Shown piece by piece: positions 35,609 through 44,776 of a DNA stretch of 64,000 nt; position 1 is the first letter of the stretch; each line of letters begins with the position of its first letter. Origin of the DNA: Vibrio ostreae (GTDB lineage: Bacteria > Pseudomonadota > Gammaproteobacteria > Enterobacterales > Vibrionaceae); NCBI RefSeq assembly GCF_019226825.1, contig NZ_CP076642.1:744001-808000 (forward strand), given 5' to 3'. Below the pieces are notes generated by a model. The model ran no database searches. It was not told where the DNA came from and was given only the letters and a program-made list of their open reading frames with translations. The position numbers were made by a program, and so were the translations under genes.

Positions 35609-35842
35609 AAGCCAATCCTAAAATGGTCAATCGGTACTAAAGTCGCCCCCGAATAAAAGTTGATTTGGATCTCACTATTAATGCGCGGAAACCAATCATA
35701 AAGCGCACAATAAGCCAGCAATTACCCATCTTGACCTTGTGAGCACGTATTTTTTCTAGACTCATTCAGTTAAATTAAGGATATTAGTCACATAAATAAC
35801 CTACGTGACTACCAATAACGATTCAGGTGAGGAAACCACACA

Positions 35843-36313
35843 ATGATTTCTAAATGGGCACAACGCTTTTACCAAATGGCAGAACTCGTTGGTTCCTGGA
35901 GTAAAGACCCTTCGACTCAGGTCGGAGCGGTGATCACGAAACAAAACCGCATCGTTTCGGTCGGCTTTAACGGCTACCCACACGGTATTTCAGACAGCGC
36001 AAACACCGATGACCGCGATATGAAATATCTCAAGACATTGCATGCAGAAGAAAATGCTATTTTGTTCGCGAAACGGGATCTCGACGGTTGTGAAATCTAT
36101 GTCACTCACTTTCCGTGCCCGAACTGTGCGGCAAAAATAATCCAGACAGGAATCGCTGCCGTGCACTGTCCGGAACAATCAGAGGACTTTTTGTCCCGCT
36201 GGGGTGACAAGATCCAAGTCAGCCAGGATATGTTTCTTCAGGCAGGCGTAAAAGTAAACTGGCTGCCAATTGAAGAACTCAGCTCGATTACAGAGATTCG
36301 CCTGCCCTCATAA
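35843..36313 (+). CDS. dCMP/CMP deaminase-family protein
   Basis: A 156-residue zinc hydrolase that would deaminate dCMP to dUMP. The zinc site is LHAEENAILFAK (His and proton-shuttling Glu) and HFPCPNCAAKIIQ (Cys-x-x-Cys). The N-terminal part (KDPSTQVGAVITKQNRIVSVGFNGYPHG) is the family's substrate region. It is about 35 kDa smaller than ComE-type fusions and stands alone, with a terminator. Its identity as a dCMP-specific form, as against the cytidine/riboflavin type, is likely but not certain. Confidence 0.88.
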   Translation: MISKWAQRFYQMAELVGSWSKDPSTQVGAVITKQNRIVSVGFNGYPHGISDSANTDDRDMKYLKTLHAEENAILFAKRDLDGCEIYVTHFPCPNCAAKIIQTGIAAVHCPEQSEDFLSRWGDKIQVSQDMFLQAGVKVNWLPIEELSSITEIRLPS

Positions 36314-36341
36314 GGTTTTGTCCGGCGTCATCATGAATCAG

Positions 36342-36371
36342 TAAGCTCTCCACACGGAGAGCTTATTTTTT
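36342..36371 (+). terminator. Terminator of the deaminase gene
   Basis: TAAGCTCTCC and GGAGAGCTTA form a 10-bp stem around four bases, followed by TTTTTT. Confidence 0.88.
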
Positions 36372-36616
36372 GCGCTGAAAAACTCTCGCGCTCAAGCGAT
36401 TATTCTGAACACCGGCCGTTAGACCGTCTCCCAAATGAGACTAGCACTAGGTTTCAGCCAAAGCTGTCAATATATTGACTTACATTCGCTATTCCTGAAT
36501 TACACTCCAAGTAAATTGTTGCATCACCTTTGGCGCTCGCCGTCATCTTGTTGTCACAACGCGCCTGGAATCGAGACAAATGTCGCGCCAAGGCAGAATT
36601 ACTCACAGGAACTTAC

Positions 36617-38425
36617 ATGTTATCTGCAACCAGCCAGACCGTCTCAAGATCGCTGTTACGGGGCGTATTGCCTCTGTTTTATCTTGTTGCCGTCACTATT
36701 GTCAGTTATTCATTGTTGGTGGTGCCCCAAACAGTGGCACCTTATCTGTATGCCTATCCGCTGTGCCTGTTACTGGCTTTTATCAGTGCGAACGCAAAGC
36801 TCAAGATGCTGGCAGCACTCGCGGCTCTGGGCTGTGTCACCCTGGCAAGCCAGCTATCGCCATCTGCCGCGCTTCAGGAAACCTTTATCCTGATCCCTCT
36901 AAGCTATTTGATTCTGTTTCCGGGCACCCTGTGGCCAATCATCGCCGCGCTGCTTTTGGTCATATCCAGCTTATCTCATCACTCTTTCAATTCGGCGAAT
37001 TTCGGTGACTACTTATTGGATGCGATAGAGCTTGTCTCTATTTCAATACTGGCAACGCTCGGCGTGCACTACAAACACAAACTGCAGTCTCAGATCGAAC
37101 GCTATCGACGCGACAGTCTGACCGATTTTCTTACCCGCCTTGCCAACCGTGCCGCGTTTTTAAATGACACCAAGCGTCTGGAATCCCAATATAACAGCGA
37201 CCAGCATTATGCGTTGTTGCAGCTGGATATTGATGATTTCAAACTGATTAACGATACTTTGGGCCACCATCAGGGCGATATACTGCTCATAGGGCTGGCG
37301 CAACGTCTGAACCAGCTGAATCTTGGCTGTGACCAGTTGTACCGTCTCAGTGGCGACGAGTTCGCGCTCATTATAAAAGGTGACCAACACATCCGGGCCA
37401 AAGCCGATCAGGTCGCACACCGTATTCTCGCCACCTGCAGCCAGGCATTTTTTCTCAATCAGCGCTACTACAGCATGACAATGAGCATCGGCGTGGCGCT
37501 GTTTGACGATGCGATGTACGACAGTGATATCTGGTGCCGTAATGTGGATATCGCACTGCAGCGCGCCAAACAAAAAGGCAAGAATCTGGTACAGCATTTT
37601 GATGAAGAGTTAATCGGAGAAACCATCCGTAATTATCAGCTCGAACGTGAACTGAGCACGGCGATTAGCCGCCAGCAGTTACATCTGGAGTATCAACCTA
37701 AAGTCGACGTTGTAAGCGGACGAGTGACGAGTGCTGAAGCGTTAATACGCTGGCACCATCCGGATTTAGGTCAGGTTAACCCGGAGCAGTTCGTGGCAAT
37801 TGCGGAAAAAAGCCAGCAAATCATTGCGATCGGACGCTGGGTCATTGAGACTGCCTGTCGCCAGGCCAAAGCCTGGCAGCAACAGGGTCACGATATCTGT
37901 ATTGCCGTTAACGTATCTACAGTCCAGTTTCTTTATGACGATATTTTTCAGGTCGTCTCCCAAACTCTGCGGGATACAGAGCTCGATGCCCGGTTACTCC
38001 AGCTCGAAATCACCGAAACCACCCTAATGAAACAGCCACAAAGTGTCAGCCAGACTTGTGAAGAGTTACGTCGTATTGGCGTGCGCATTGCAATCGATGA
38101 TTTTGGTATTGCCTACTCATCGCTAAATTACTTAAAACAACTGCCCATTGATGTGGTTAAGATCGACAAATCTTTCATTGATGACTGTGTTGACGATCAC
38201 CACGACCATATGCTGGTCAGAACCATCATCCAACTCGGCCATAATCTCGGTAAAGTGGTCACCGCAGAAGGGGTAAACAGCCGTGAACAGTTGTCACTAC
38301 TGGCTGAGGAAGGGTGTGACGACTATCAGGGCTATTACTACTCTCCGCCTTTGATAGCAGAAGAATTCATTACTTTGATTACGCGCGAGCAGGCGACTCG
38401 GACACTTGCAATGGGTCGTAACTAA
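36617..38425 (+). CDS. Membrane GGDEF-EAL protein
   Basis: A 602-residue cyclic-di-GMP enzyme. The first 150 residues are five or six hydrophobic helices, a MASE-like membrane sensor. The GGDEF domain follows (SLTDFLTRLANRAAF) with SGDEF at about 245-249, so the first Gly is Ser; cyclase activity is uncertain. The EAL domain has the signature EALIRWHHPD at about 374, NVS, EITET and DDFGIAYSSLNYLKQLPIDVVKIDKSF, so phosphodiesterase activity is likely. ATG 36617 follows AGGAACT. The stop lies in an 18-bp tandem duplication shared with the convergent kinase gene. Confidence 0.9.
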   Translation: MLSATSQTVSRSLLRGVLPLFYLVAVTIVSYSLLVVPQTVAPYLYAYPLCLLLAFISANAKLKMLAALAALGCVTLASQLSPSAALQETFILIPLSYLILFPGTLWPIIAALLLVISSLSHHSFNSANFGDYLLDAIELVSISILATLGVHYKHKLQSQIERYRRDSLTDFLTRLANRAAFLNDTKRLESQYNSDQHYALLQLDIDDFKLINDTLGHHQGDILLIGLAQRLNQLNLGCDQLYRLSGDEFALIIKGDQHIRAKADQVAHRILATCSQAFFLNQRYYSMTMSIGVALFDDAMYDSDIWCRNVDIALQRAKQKGKNLVQHFDEELIGETIRNYQLERELSTAISRQQLHLEYQPKVDVVSGRVTSAEALIRWHHPDLGQVNPEQFVAIAEKSQQIIAIGRWVIETACRQAKAWQQQGHDICIAVNVSTVQFLYDDIFQVVSQTLRDTELDARLLQLEITETTLMKQPQSVSQTCEELRRIGVRIAIDDFGIAYSSLNYLKQLPIDVVKIDKSFIDDCVDDHHDHMLVRTIIQLGHNLGKVVTAEGVNSREQLSLLAEEGCDDYQGYYYSPPLIAEEFITLITREQATRTLAMGRN

Positions 38426-38455
38426 ACCACTTAAAGCAACTAAGCCACTTCGAGT
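38420..38455. repeat. 18-bp tandem duplication across two convergent stop codons
   Basis: AACTAAACCACTTAAAGC (38420-38437, with the plus-strand TAA) and AACTAAGCCACTTCGAGT (38438-38455, with the minus-strand stop of the hybrid kinase). Each copy also repeats the other gene's stop context. Confidence 0.85.
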
Positions 38456-41094
38456 TCGTTAAAGATATCAAATAGCTGTTTGGACTTATAAGGTTTGGGC
38501 AAATAAGCATCCATCCCCGCTTCAAAGCAGTGCGCAATGTCTTCATCAAGGACACTGGCTGTCAGGGCGATAATCGGTGTGTTGGCCATACCATTCTCTT
38601 CTTCCCACTGACGGATCCGGCGTGTGGCAGTAAATCCATCCATCACAGGCATCATGCAGTCCATCAAAATGGCCGCAAATCTACCGCCCTGGGTGACGGC
38701 ATCCACGGCTTCCTGACCATTGCTGACAATCACATAGCTCAGGCCGGCTTTCTCAAGAAAGAAAGTCGCGATTTTCTGATTCATCAGGTTGTCTTCCACA
38801 ATCAGGATGCAACTTGAGCTTGGCTCAGCGGCAGGACTTTGTTCAAGTACCGTTCTATCTACTGCCCCCGGTGCGACATCGGATTGATTGGCAAGAAGAC
38901 GTTCAAAACGAGTGCCGAGAAAAGGCAGCGTAACCCAACCATCCACGTTATCCACCTGACTGCGATGGGTGAACAGGTGATGTTGACAGAAAATAATACT
39001 GGCGTGCGGAAAACGTTGCCGCAACAACGCAATATCGCCCTCACTACGCTGAGTCAGACTTTGACAATAGACCACATGACTGACCGGCTTACTGAATTCC
39101 ATCATTGTCAGGTCAGCCACTGTCTGAGCTTCTGCCCACTCGGTTCCCAGGCGCTGGTACTCGCGGCGAATCGCTGCAACATATGAGGTGCCATTTGCCA
39201 CCAGTAGCGAGAACTGCAAGCACTGAACCGGTTCAGGCTGCTCATCAGGCAACACTACTGGAATAATAAACTCAAATTTACTGCCCAACCCTTTGGTCGA
39301 GTTGACCGATAATGTACCTCGCATCATTTCAATCAACTGCTTACAGATCGCCAAGCCCAGCCCCGTGCCGCCAAAATGGCGGGTAATACTGTCGTCTTCC
39401 TGCGTGAACGGAGCAAAAATAGTCGTCAGCTTGTCTTTCGCGATACCACGCCCGCTGTCCGTGACACTGCAGCGGATTTGCGGTGTATCCTCGGCAAGAA
39501 AATTGACTTCAACGCTTATTTCTCCATCTTTGGTGAATTTCACCGCATTGGACAGCAGGTTCATCAGGATCTGCTTGACCCTGAATTCATCCGCGACAAC
39601 CAACAAAGGCAAGGCAGGATCGAGCTGTATAGACAGCTCATCGTGTTGCGTTACAGCACGCAGATTCACCAGGTTTACCGTGTCATACACCAGCTCAGCA
39701 AAGTTAAACGGATTCGAGGTGAGCGTCAGACTGCCGGCCTCAATTTTGGACAAATCGAGAATATCATTCAGCAATATGAGTAACGCCTGAGAAGAGCTAT
39801 CAATGTCAGATAAGATATCTTGCTGGTTAGCCGTCAACCCTGACGTTCCCAACACTTCGGTCATACCAATAATACCGTTGAGCGGAGTACGGATTTCATG
39901 GGACATATTCGCCAGAAAAGAACTTTTGGCCCGGTTAGCCGCAATCGCGTCCTCTTTGGCCTGAATCAGAGAAGCTTCATGCAGTTGAACTTCTTCGATG
40001 ATGTGATTGAGATTGGTGGCGAAGTCGGAAAACTCATCATTACCATCAATGTCAATCAACTGAACCTGATCCCGTTTGTCCTGCATCCGCCACATAGTAT
40101 CGAGGATACGGTTCAGCTTGGTAGAAATACGATAGAAAGTACCGAGTCCGAGGAACAGCAGCAACATAAATACCAGAAACACCACCACACTGACCAGAAT
40201 GATACGCTGCTGATCCTGCTGGGAGCGATGAGCGATCTGCGCGGCGAGATGATCGGAGAAACCGACAAACAGCTTCTGAATCGATGCCTGGCGATTATCC
40301 AGGGTTTTTACATAACCGGCCAGCTCAGATGGGGAGACATCCTGCTGCAGAATTTTTTCCCGCACTAATGCCCCTTGTCTAAAGTCCTGCTGAGCAAACA
40401 ATTTGACTATCTGTTCCAACTGTACTGAGCTGGCCCCGGAGTCGATAAAGCGCTCCAGATACAATTGTTCATTTTCCGCGATGCGCAAATATTGTCCAAC
40501 CTGCTGTTTGGTCAGCGTTTCCGAACGCGCTAAATCGCGTAGAAACCAGGCTTCACGTTGCATCCAGTACAGAAACCAACTGAGTTCATCATAAATCGTA
40601 TCTAAATGATGGATCTCTGCCGGAGCGTCGTGATTAATGGTTTTCTGAATTTCGAGATTGAGCTCATAAATTAAATCAAAAGCCCAGGTGCCATATTGTC
40701 TGACATCTTCGAGTGGCGCCGTCCGAACCTCCTGCGCCATACTTCTCAGTTCTGCAATATTATTGCGAATTAACAGATCGGAATTTGCCGCCACCAGCCG
40801 GGTCACTGAAGGAGCAAAAAATTCACTCAGTTGGCTAAGCTCTGACTCCAACTGTTCAATGTAGAAATCCAGCGGGTCATCGTTCAGCCGACGACTTAAT
40901 AGGTGATAAAACGAGTGCGTGGCATTGGCAACATAATTGAGCGCAGTCACTTTCTGGGTCGAACTTTGATAAGCCAATAACTGGGACTGAAACTGACTAA
41001 ATAGCGTCCACGTTCCCCAAGCTATTACCACCATAGGTAATAAGCACAAAAGCACCAGCCGCGCTTTTATTGAGAAGCGATTAACAATAAACAT
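38440..41094 (-). CDS. Hybrid sensor histidine kinase with periplasmic helical sensor
   Basis: An 884-residue inner-membrane kinase. Helix one is about 11-30, a largely helical periplasmic region covers about 35-295 (nitrate/nitrite-sensor or TorS-like in style), and helix two is about 298-320. HAMP follows, then the phospho-His 399 in SSFLANMSHEIRTPLNG, an ATPase domain (LMNLLSNAVKFT, DSGRGI, GGTGLGLAICKQLIEMM), a degenerate linker and a C-terminal receiver with the Asp in AAILMDCMMPVMDGF and Lys in YLPKPYKS. It is divergent from a PstS-like protein and a porin, suggesting that it senses or controls the uptake of an anion. No Hpt domain is present in it. Confidence 0.9.
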   Translation of the reverse strand: MFIVNRFSIKARLVLLCLLPMVVIAWGTWTLFSQFQSQLLAYQSSTQKVTALNYVANATHSFYHLLSRRLNDDPLDFYIEQLESELSQLSEFFAPSVTRLVAANSDLLIRNNIAELRSMAQEVRTAPLEDVRQYGTWAFDLIYELNLEIQKTINHDAPAEIHHLDTIYDELSWFLYWMQREAWFLRDLARSETLTKQQVGQYLRIAENEQLYLERFIDSGASSVQLEQIVKLFAQQDFRQGALVREKILQQDVSPSELAGYVKTLDNRQASIQKLFVGFSDHLAAQIAHRSQQDQQRIILVSVVVFLVFMLLLFLGLGTFYRISTKLNRILDTMWRMQDKRDQVQLIDIDGNDEFSDFATNLNHIIEEVQLHEASLIQAKEDAIAANRAKSSFLANMSHEIRTPLNGIIGMTEVLGTSGLTANQQDILSDIDSSSQALLILLNDILDLSKIEAGSLTLTSNPFNFAELVYDTVNLVNLRAVTQHDELSIQLDPALPLLVVADEFRVKQILMNLLSNAVKFTKDGEISVEVNFLAEDTPQIRCSVTDSGRGIAKDKLTTIFAPFTQEDDSITRHFGGTGLGLAICKQLIEMMRGTLSVNSTKGLGSKFEFIIPVVLPDEQPEPVQCLQFSLLVANGTSYVAAIRREYQRLGTEWAEAQTVADLTMMEFSKPVSHVVYCQSLTQRSEGDIALLRQRFPHASIIFCQHHLFTHRSQVDNVDGWVTLPFLGTRFERLLANQSDVAPGAVDRTVLEQSPAAEPSSSCILIVEDNLMNQKIATFFLEKAGLSYVIVSNGQEAVDAVTQGGRFAAILMDCMMPVMDGFTATRRIRQWEEENGMANTPIIALTASVLDEDIAHCFEAGMDAYLPKPYKSKQLFDIFNELEVA

Positions 41095-41211
41095 TGCCGC
41101 ACCTTGATAAAGAGAAGACCTAGCCTACAGTTAAACATAGTCACTCTTCCCTACGTTTGCGCCGATAATTTCAATAAAGTTGAGTCAGTTAGGTCAAGGA
41201 AAGACATTGTA

Positions 41212-41652
41212 GTGAAGCGAATCCGATTTCTTCTGTCGTGTTGTTTGCTGCTGTGCAGTGCCTGCGCACTTGCCGAAAGCTATGCCATCGTCACGCTGAA
41301 CAAGGCCCTCCCTAAGCTGAAAAGCAGCCAGGTCAAAATGATCTACCGCGGTCATGTCAGCCATATCGATAACGTCAATATTGTATTACTTGATCTGACC
41401 CAAGGCTCAGCTCTGCGCAACCGCTTTTATTACACCTTACTGGGCAAAAGTCCGGCTCAGATGCAGGCTATCTGGGCCCGCCAGACGTTCTCCGGCCGCA
41501 ACCGGGCGCCGTCCGAAGTGGCGGAGAATAACCCGCAGTCTGTGACTAACTGGCTCAATCATAATAAGAATGGCATCGCCTATATTCCTGTTTCCTGGCT
41601 TAGGGAAGAGCTGTCTGTCCTCTATGTCTTTGATAGTGAGGAACCACTATGA
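41212..41652 (+). CDS. PstS-like (phosphate-binding fold) periplasmic protein
   Basis: A 146-residue exported protein: signal peptide VKRIRFLLSCCLLLCSACALA, then YAIVTLNKALPKLKSSQVKMIYRGHV, TQGSALRNRFYYTLLGKSPAQMQAIWARQTFSGRN and VTNWLNHNKNGIAYIPVS, the shortened PBP_like_2/PstS-type pattern. GTG 41212 with AAGGAAAG ahead is the likely start, since it opens the signal peptide; codons upstream to 41104 are unlike a coding start. It overlaps the porin gene by four bases. It may be a lectin-like or accessory receptor, because it is shorter than full PstS. Confidence 0.78.
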   Translation: MKRIRFLLSCCLLLCSACALAESYAIVTLNKALPKLKSSQVKMIYRGHVSHIDNVNIVLLDLTQGSALRNRFYYTLLGKSPAQMQAIWARQTFSGRNRAPSEVAENNPQSVTNWLNHNKNGIAYIPVSWLREELSVLYVFDSEEPL

Positions 41653-42695
41653 AAACAGCGTCAACACTCCTCGGCATAATCCTTTTGTCACCCGTGGTAT
41701 CAGCACAGATTCATCTCGGTGAACAACTGAGACTCAGCGGTTTTGGCACCCTGTCCGCCACACGCTCCGACAGTAAAGTGCCGGTTTTTGTCCATCGAGA
41801 AATCGCCGACGCCTGGTGCTTTGATTGCGACACGACGCTCGGCTTGCAGCTCGACTGGCTCATCAACAACCGCTGGCGGGCCTCAGTGCAGGCGGTTAAG
41901 CGACCACAGGATCATCTGTCCGATCCGGAGCTGGAATGGGCTTATGTTGAGTCGGCATGGGGAGCATACAGCGCTAAAGTCGGACGACTGCGGCTGCCGT
42001 TGTTCATGATGTCTGAATACAACTACGTTTCCGTCGCGTATCCGTGGATTCGTCCGGCGCATGATGTCTATGACAGCCTGCTCGGTATCACCCACTATGA
42101 CGGAGCATCATTTGAGTGGAATAAAGCGGTCAGTGACGCGTCACAATTGCGGCTGTCGACCTTTATGGCCGTCCCCGGTGACAACGATTACCGCTTATAT
42201 GACACCAATTATACCCTGGCTGCGGATGCTGCTTTTGGCTTTACCGCCGACTGGTATCAGGAAGAGAATCAGTATCGTTTGACCTACATCACCAGCGAAG
42301 CCAATCTTGCTGCCTACAACACTAACATTGACCATTATGATCTCGACCTGTTCGCATTCGGCATCAATTACTCACTCGCACATTATCACGTTTTCTCAGA
42401 GTTCATTTACGACCGCACGCTCTATGCCAACTGGTATCTGGGAGTCGCTCGCCAGTTCGGCCCGTGGCAGCCTTATGTTCAGTACGGACAGCGGCGTAAA
42501 CTCAACCATAATGAATCCTATCTGCTCGGGTTACGCTACAACATTACCGCTAATGTGGCGCTTAACGCGGAGTGGCAATACATCACCAGTCAAGAAAATA
42601 TGATCAATGGTCACTTCACCCGCATCCAGAATCCAATGGGTGACATAGAAACCGAGGTAGAGGTTTTTTCAGCCGCTATCTCGTTTACTTTTTAA
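41649..42695 (+). CDS. Outer-membrane porin-like beta-barrel protein
   Basis: A 348-residue exported protein with signal peptide MKTASTLLGIILLSPVVSA. The mature chain alternates hydrophobic and polar residues in many short strands (for example LRLSGFGTLSATRSD, YLGVARQFGPWQPYVQYGQ, YNITANVALNAEWQYITSQ) and ends in Phe (VFSAAISFTF), the usual outer-membrane signal. It most resembles phosphate/OprO-like or carbohydrate porins in shape; no ligand can be named. The start overlaps the stop of the PstS-like gene (ATGA), so the two are co-translated. Confidence 0.82.
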   Translation: MKTASTLLGIILLSPVVSAQIHLGEQLRLSGFGTLSATRSDSKVPVFVHREIADAWCFDCDTTLGLQLDWLINNRWRASVQAVKRPQDHLSDPELEWAYVESAWGAYSAKVGRLRLPLFMMSEYNYVSVAYPWIRPAHDVYDSLLGITHYDGASFEWNKAVSDASQLRLSTFMAVPGDNDYRLYDTNYTLAADAAFGFTADWYQEENQYRLTYITSEANLAAYNTNIDHYDLDLFAFGINYSLAHYHVFSEFIYDRTLYANWYLGVARQFGPWQPYVQYGQRRKLNHNESYLLGLRYNITANVALNAEWQYITSQENMINGHFTRIQNPMGDIETEVEVFSAAISFTF

Positions 42696-43050
42696 GGGGG
42701 TTATGAGACATAAATTACAGTTTTATGAAATGAAAGCTGCAATGAGAGTAAAAAGTGTAGATATGAAACTAAATTACCACAAAATAAGTTGTGTGTTTTG
42801 TTAAAGTCAATACGCATAAATACCGATCAAGGCAACTAAATTCACTAATTTATGTACAAATATAAGCTTAAAATCTGGCCATTATTTTTACTAGCAGAAT
42901 AACCCTTCGACCTTTACAATCTGACCACTCAAAAACAACAAGCTCCCCCGATACCAAACACAGTAAAAACTGTGGGTAGAAATTGCTGACGTTTGTCCCC
43001 CTACAGGCCAACGTAAAGCTCAACAAAACGTGAAAAGGTCCCGAGTAAAA
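42696..43050. other. AT-rich intergenic region before the GAPDH gene
   Basis: About 355 bases, strongly AT-rich in the first 170, with no clear hairpin terminator for the porin gene. The downstream part presumably holds the GAPDH promoter. Nothing else is evident. Confidence 0.35.
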
Positions 43051-44488
43051 ATGAGTCCAGAGAAACACCTCCAAGACTGGCAGGCCAGCCAGACGATTGC
43101 TGAATCAATGTCCCCCCCTGATTGCCCAGCTTTATCGTAACAAAGGGGTGGAAATCATCCTGTTTGGCAAAACCCTGATCAACGCCGCCACCATCGACAT
43201 CATCAAAACTCATCGCATCGCGCGCCGCTACACTGGCGAAGCGCTGTCACTACAACAAACCATGCCAATCGTTGAAAAGTTGACCCAGATGGCTCTTTCC
43301 CCGAGCCGGATTGATATTGGCCAACTCGCTCACCGGTTCTGGCAAACTCATAATGATACGCATGGTCTGGACGATTTCCTCGCCACTGAACTGCAACAAG
43401 CATTGAACGGCGCGGTGATGAACGAGCCAAAAGATGTGGTTCTGTATGGTTTTGGTCGCATCGGCCGCCTGCTGGCGCGTTTACTGATTGAGAAAAGTGG
43501 CCCTGGCTACCCGTTGCGTCTGCGCGCTATTGTCGTGCGAGGCGGTAAAGAGGGCGATCTGGAGAAACGCGCCAGTCTGCTACGCCGAGACTCAGTACAT
43601 GGCCAGTTCAATGGCAGCATCGTGATTGATGATGAGAACAAAGCACTGATCGTCAATGGTAACTATATCCAGGTTATTTACGCCAACTCCCCGGCCGATG
43701 TCGACTATACCCATTATGGTATTCACAATGCTCTGGTGGTCGATAACACCGGTGTGTGGCGTGATGCAGAAGGTCTGGGCCAGCATCTGGATTCACAAGG
43801 TGCAGCCAAAGTACTGTTGACGGCACCGGGTAAAGGCGACATCAAAAACATCGTATTCGGTGTCAATGAATCTGTCATTGCCCCGCAAGATACCATCATT
43901 TCTGCAGCCAGCTGCACCACGAATGCCATTACACCGGTGCTGAAAGCAATGAACGATAAGTATGGTGTGGTATCCGGCCATATTGAAACCGTTCACTCAT
44001 TTACCAACGACCAGAACCTGATTGATAATTTCCACAAAGGTGAGCGTCGTGGCCGTTCAGCATCGCTGAACATGGTACTGACCTCAACCGGAGCAGCAAA
44101 AGCCGTGTCTAAAGCCCTGCCTGAACTGGCGGGTAAGCTAACGGGTAACTCGATTCGTGTCCCGACACCAAATGTATCCATGGCGGTCGCAAATCTCAAT
44201 CTTGCAAAAGAAACCGATAAAGAACAGCTAAATGCTTATCTGCGCGACGTGGCTCTGAACTCAAAACTCGCCGCACAAATTGACTACACAGAGTCGACCG
44301 AAATTGTCTCCACCGACCTGGTTGGTTCACGCTATGCCGGTGTTGTTGACGGCGCTGCAACCATCGCTCAGGGTAATCGTTGTGTCCTGTATGTATGGTA
44401 CGACAACGAATTCGGCTACAGCTGCCAGGTAGTGCACTGCATGGAACAGATGATGGGTGTACGCTACAAAACCTATCCTCAGGTGTAA
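43051..44488 (+). pseudogene. Long-form glyceraldehyde-3-phosphate dehydrogenase, with an early +1 frameshift
   Basis: From ATG 43051 (AAAAGG upstream) the frame reads MSPEKHLQDWQASQTIAESM and shifts at seven C residues (43092-43098). With six, it continues SPLIAQLYRNKGVEIILFGKTLIN and stays open to 44488, about 478 residues. Residues about 130 on are a full GAPDH: DVVLYGFGRIGRLLARLL, the catalytic Cys in ISAASCTTNAITPVL, and VWYDNEFGYSCQVVHCMEQ. The extra N-terminal 130 residues mark the long gammaproteobacterial form. As written, a downstream start (about 43097) could still make most of the protein. Confidence 0.85.
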
Positions 44489-44604
44489 GCTATTCATCTG
44501 AAAACATATTCGTCTCCACAACATAATAACAATTCATCCTGAGGATGGCGGTGAACCAGTAAGTCCCTCTGCTTCACTCTCCTCTGACGGTATCCCCCGT
44601 ACTT

Positions 44605-44635
44605 GCCGCCCTTCCTGATGTGGGCGGCTTTTTTT
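44605..44635 (+). terminator. Terminator after the GAPDH gene
   Basis: GCCGCCC and GGGCGGC form the stem, followed by TTTTTTT. It lies about 120 bases after the GAPDH stop. Confidence 0.85.
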
Positions 44636-44776
44636 GCGCCATCGGTTAACCAGCTGTAAAACCTGATTTTTTATTGAGAATTTTCCGTCGGAATTAAGTA
44701 CCTTGAGTAGCATGATGACAGCCATCCGTATAACATTGAGTCTTCGCATTGATGTTTAACCGGACCTTCGCCTGCT

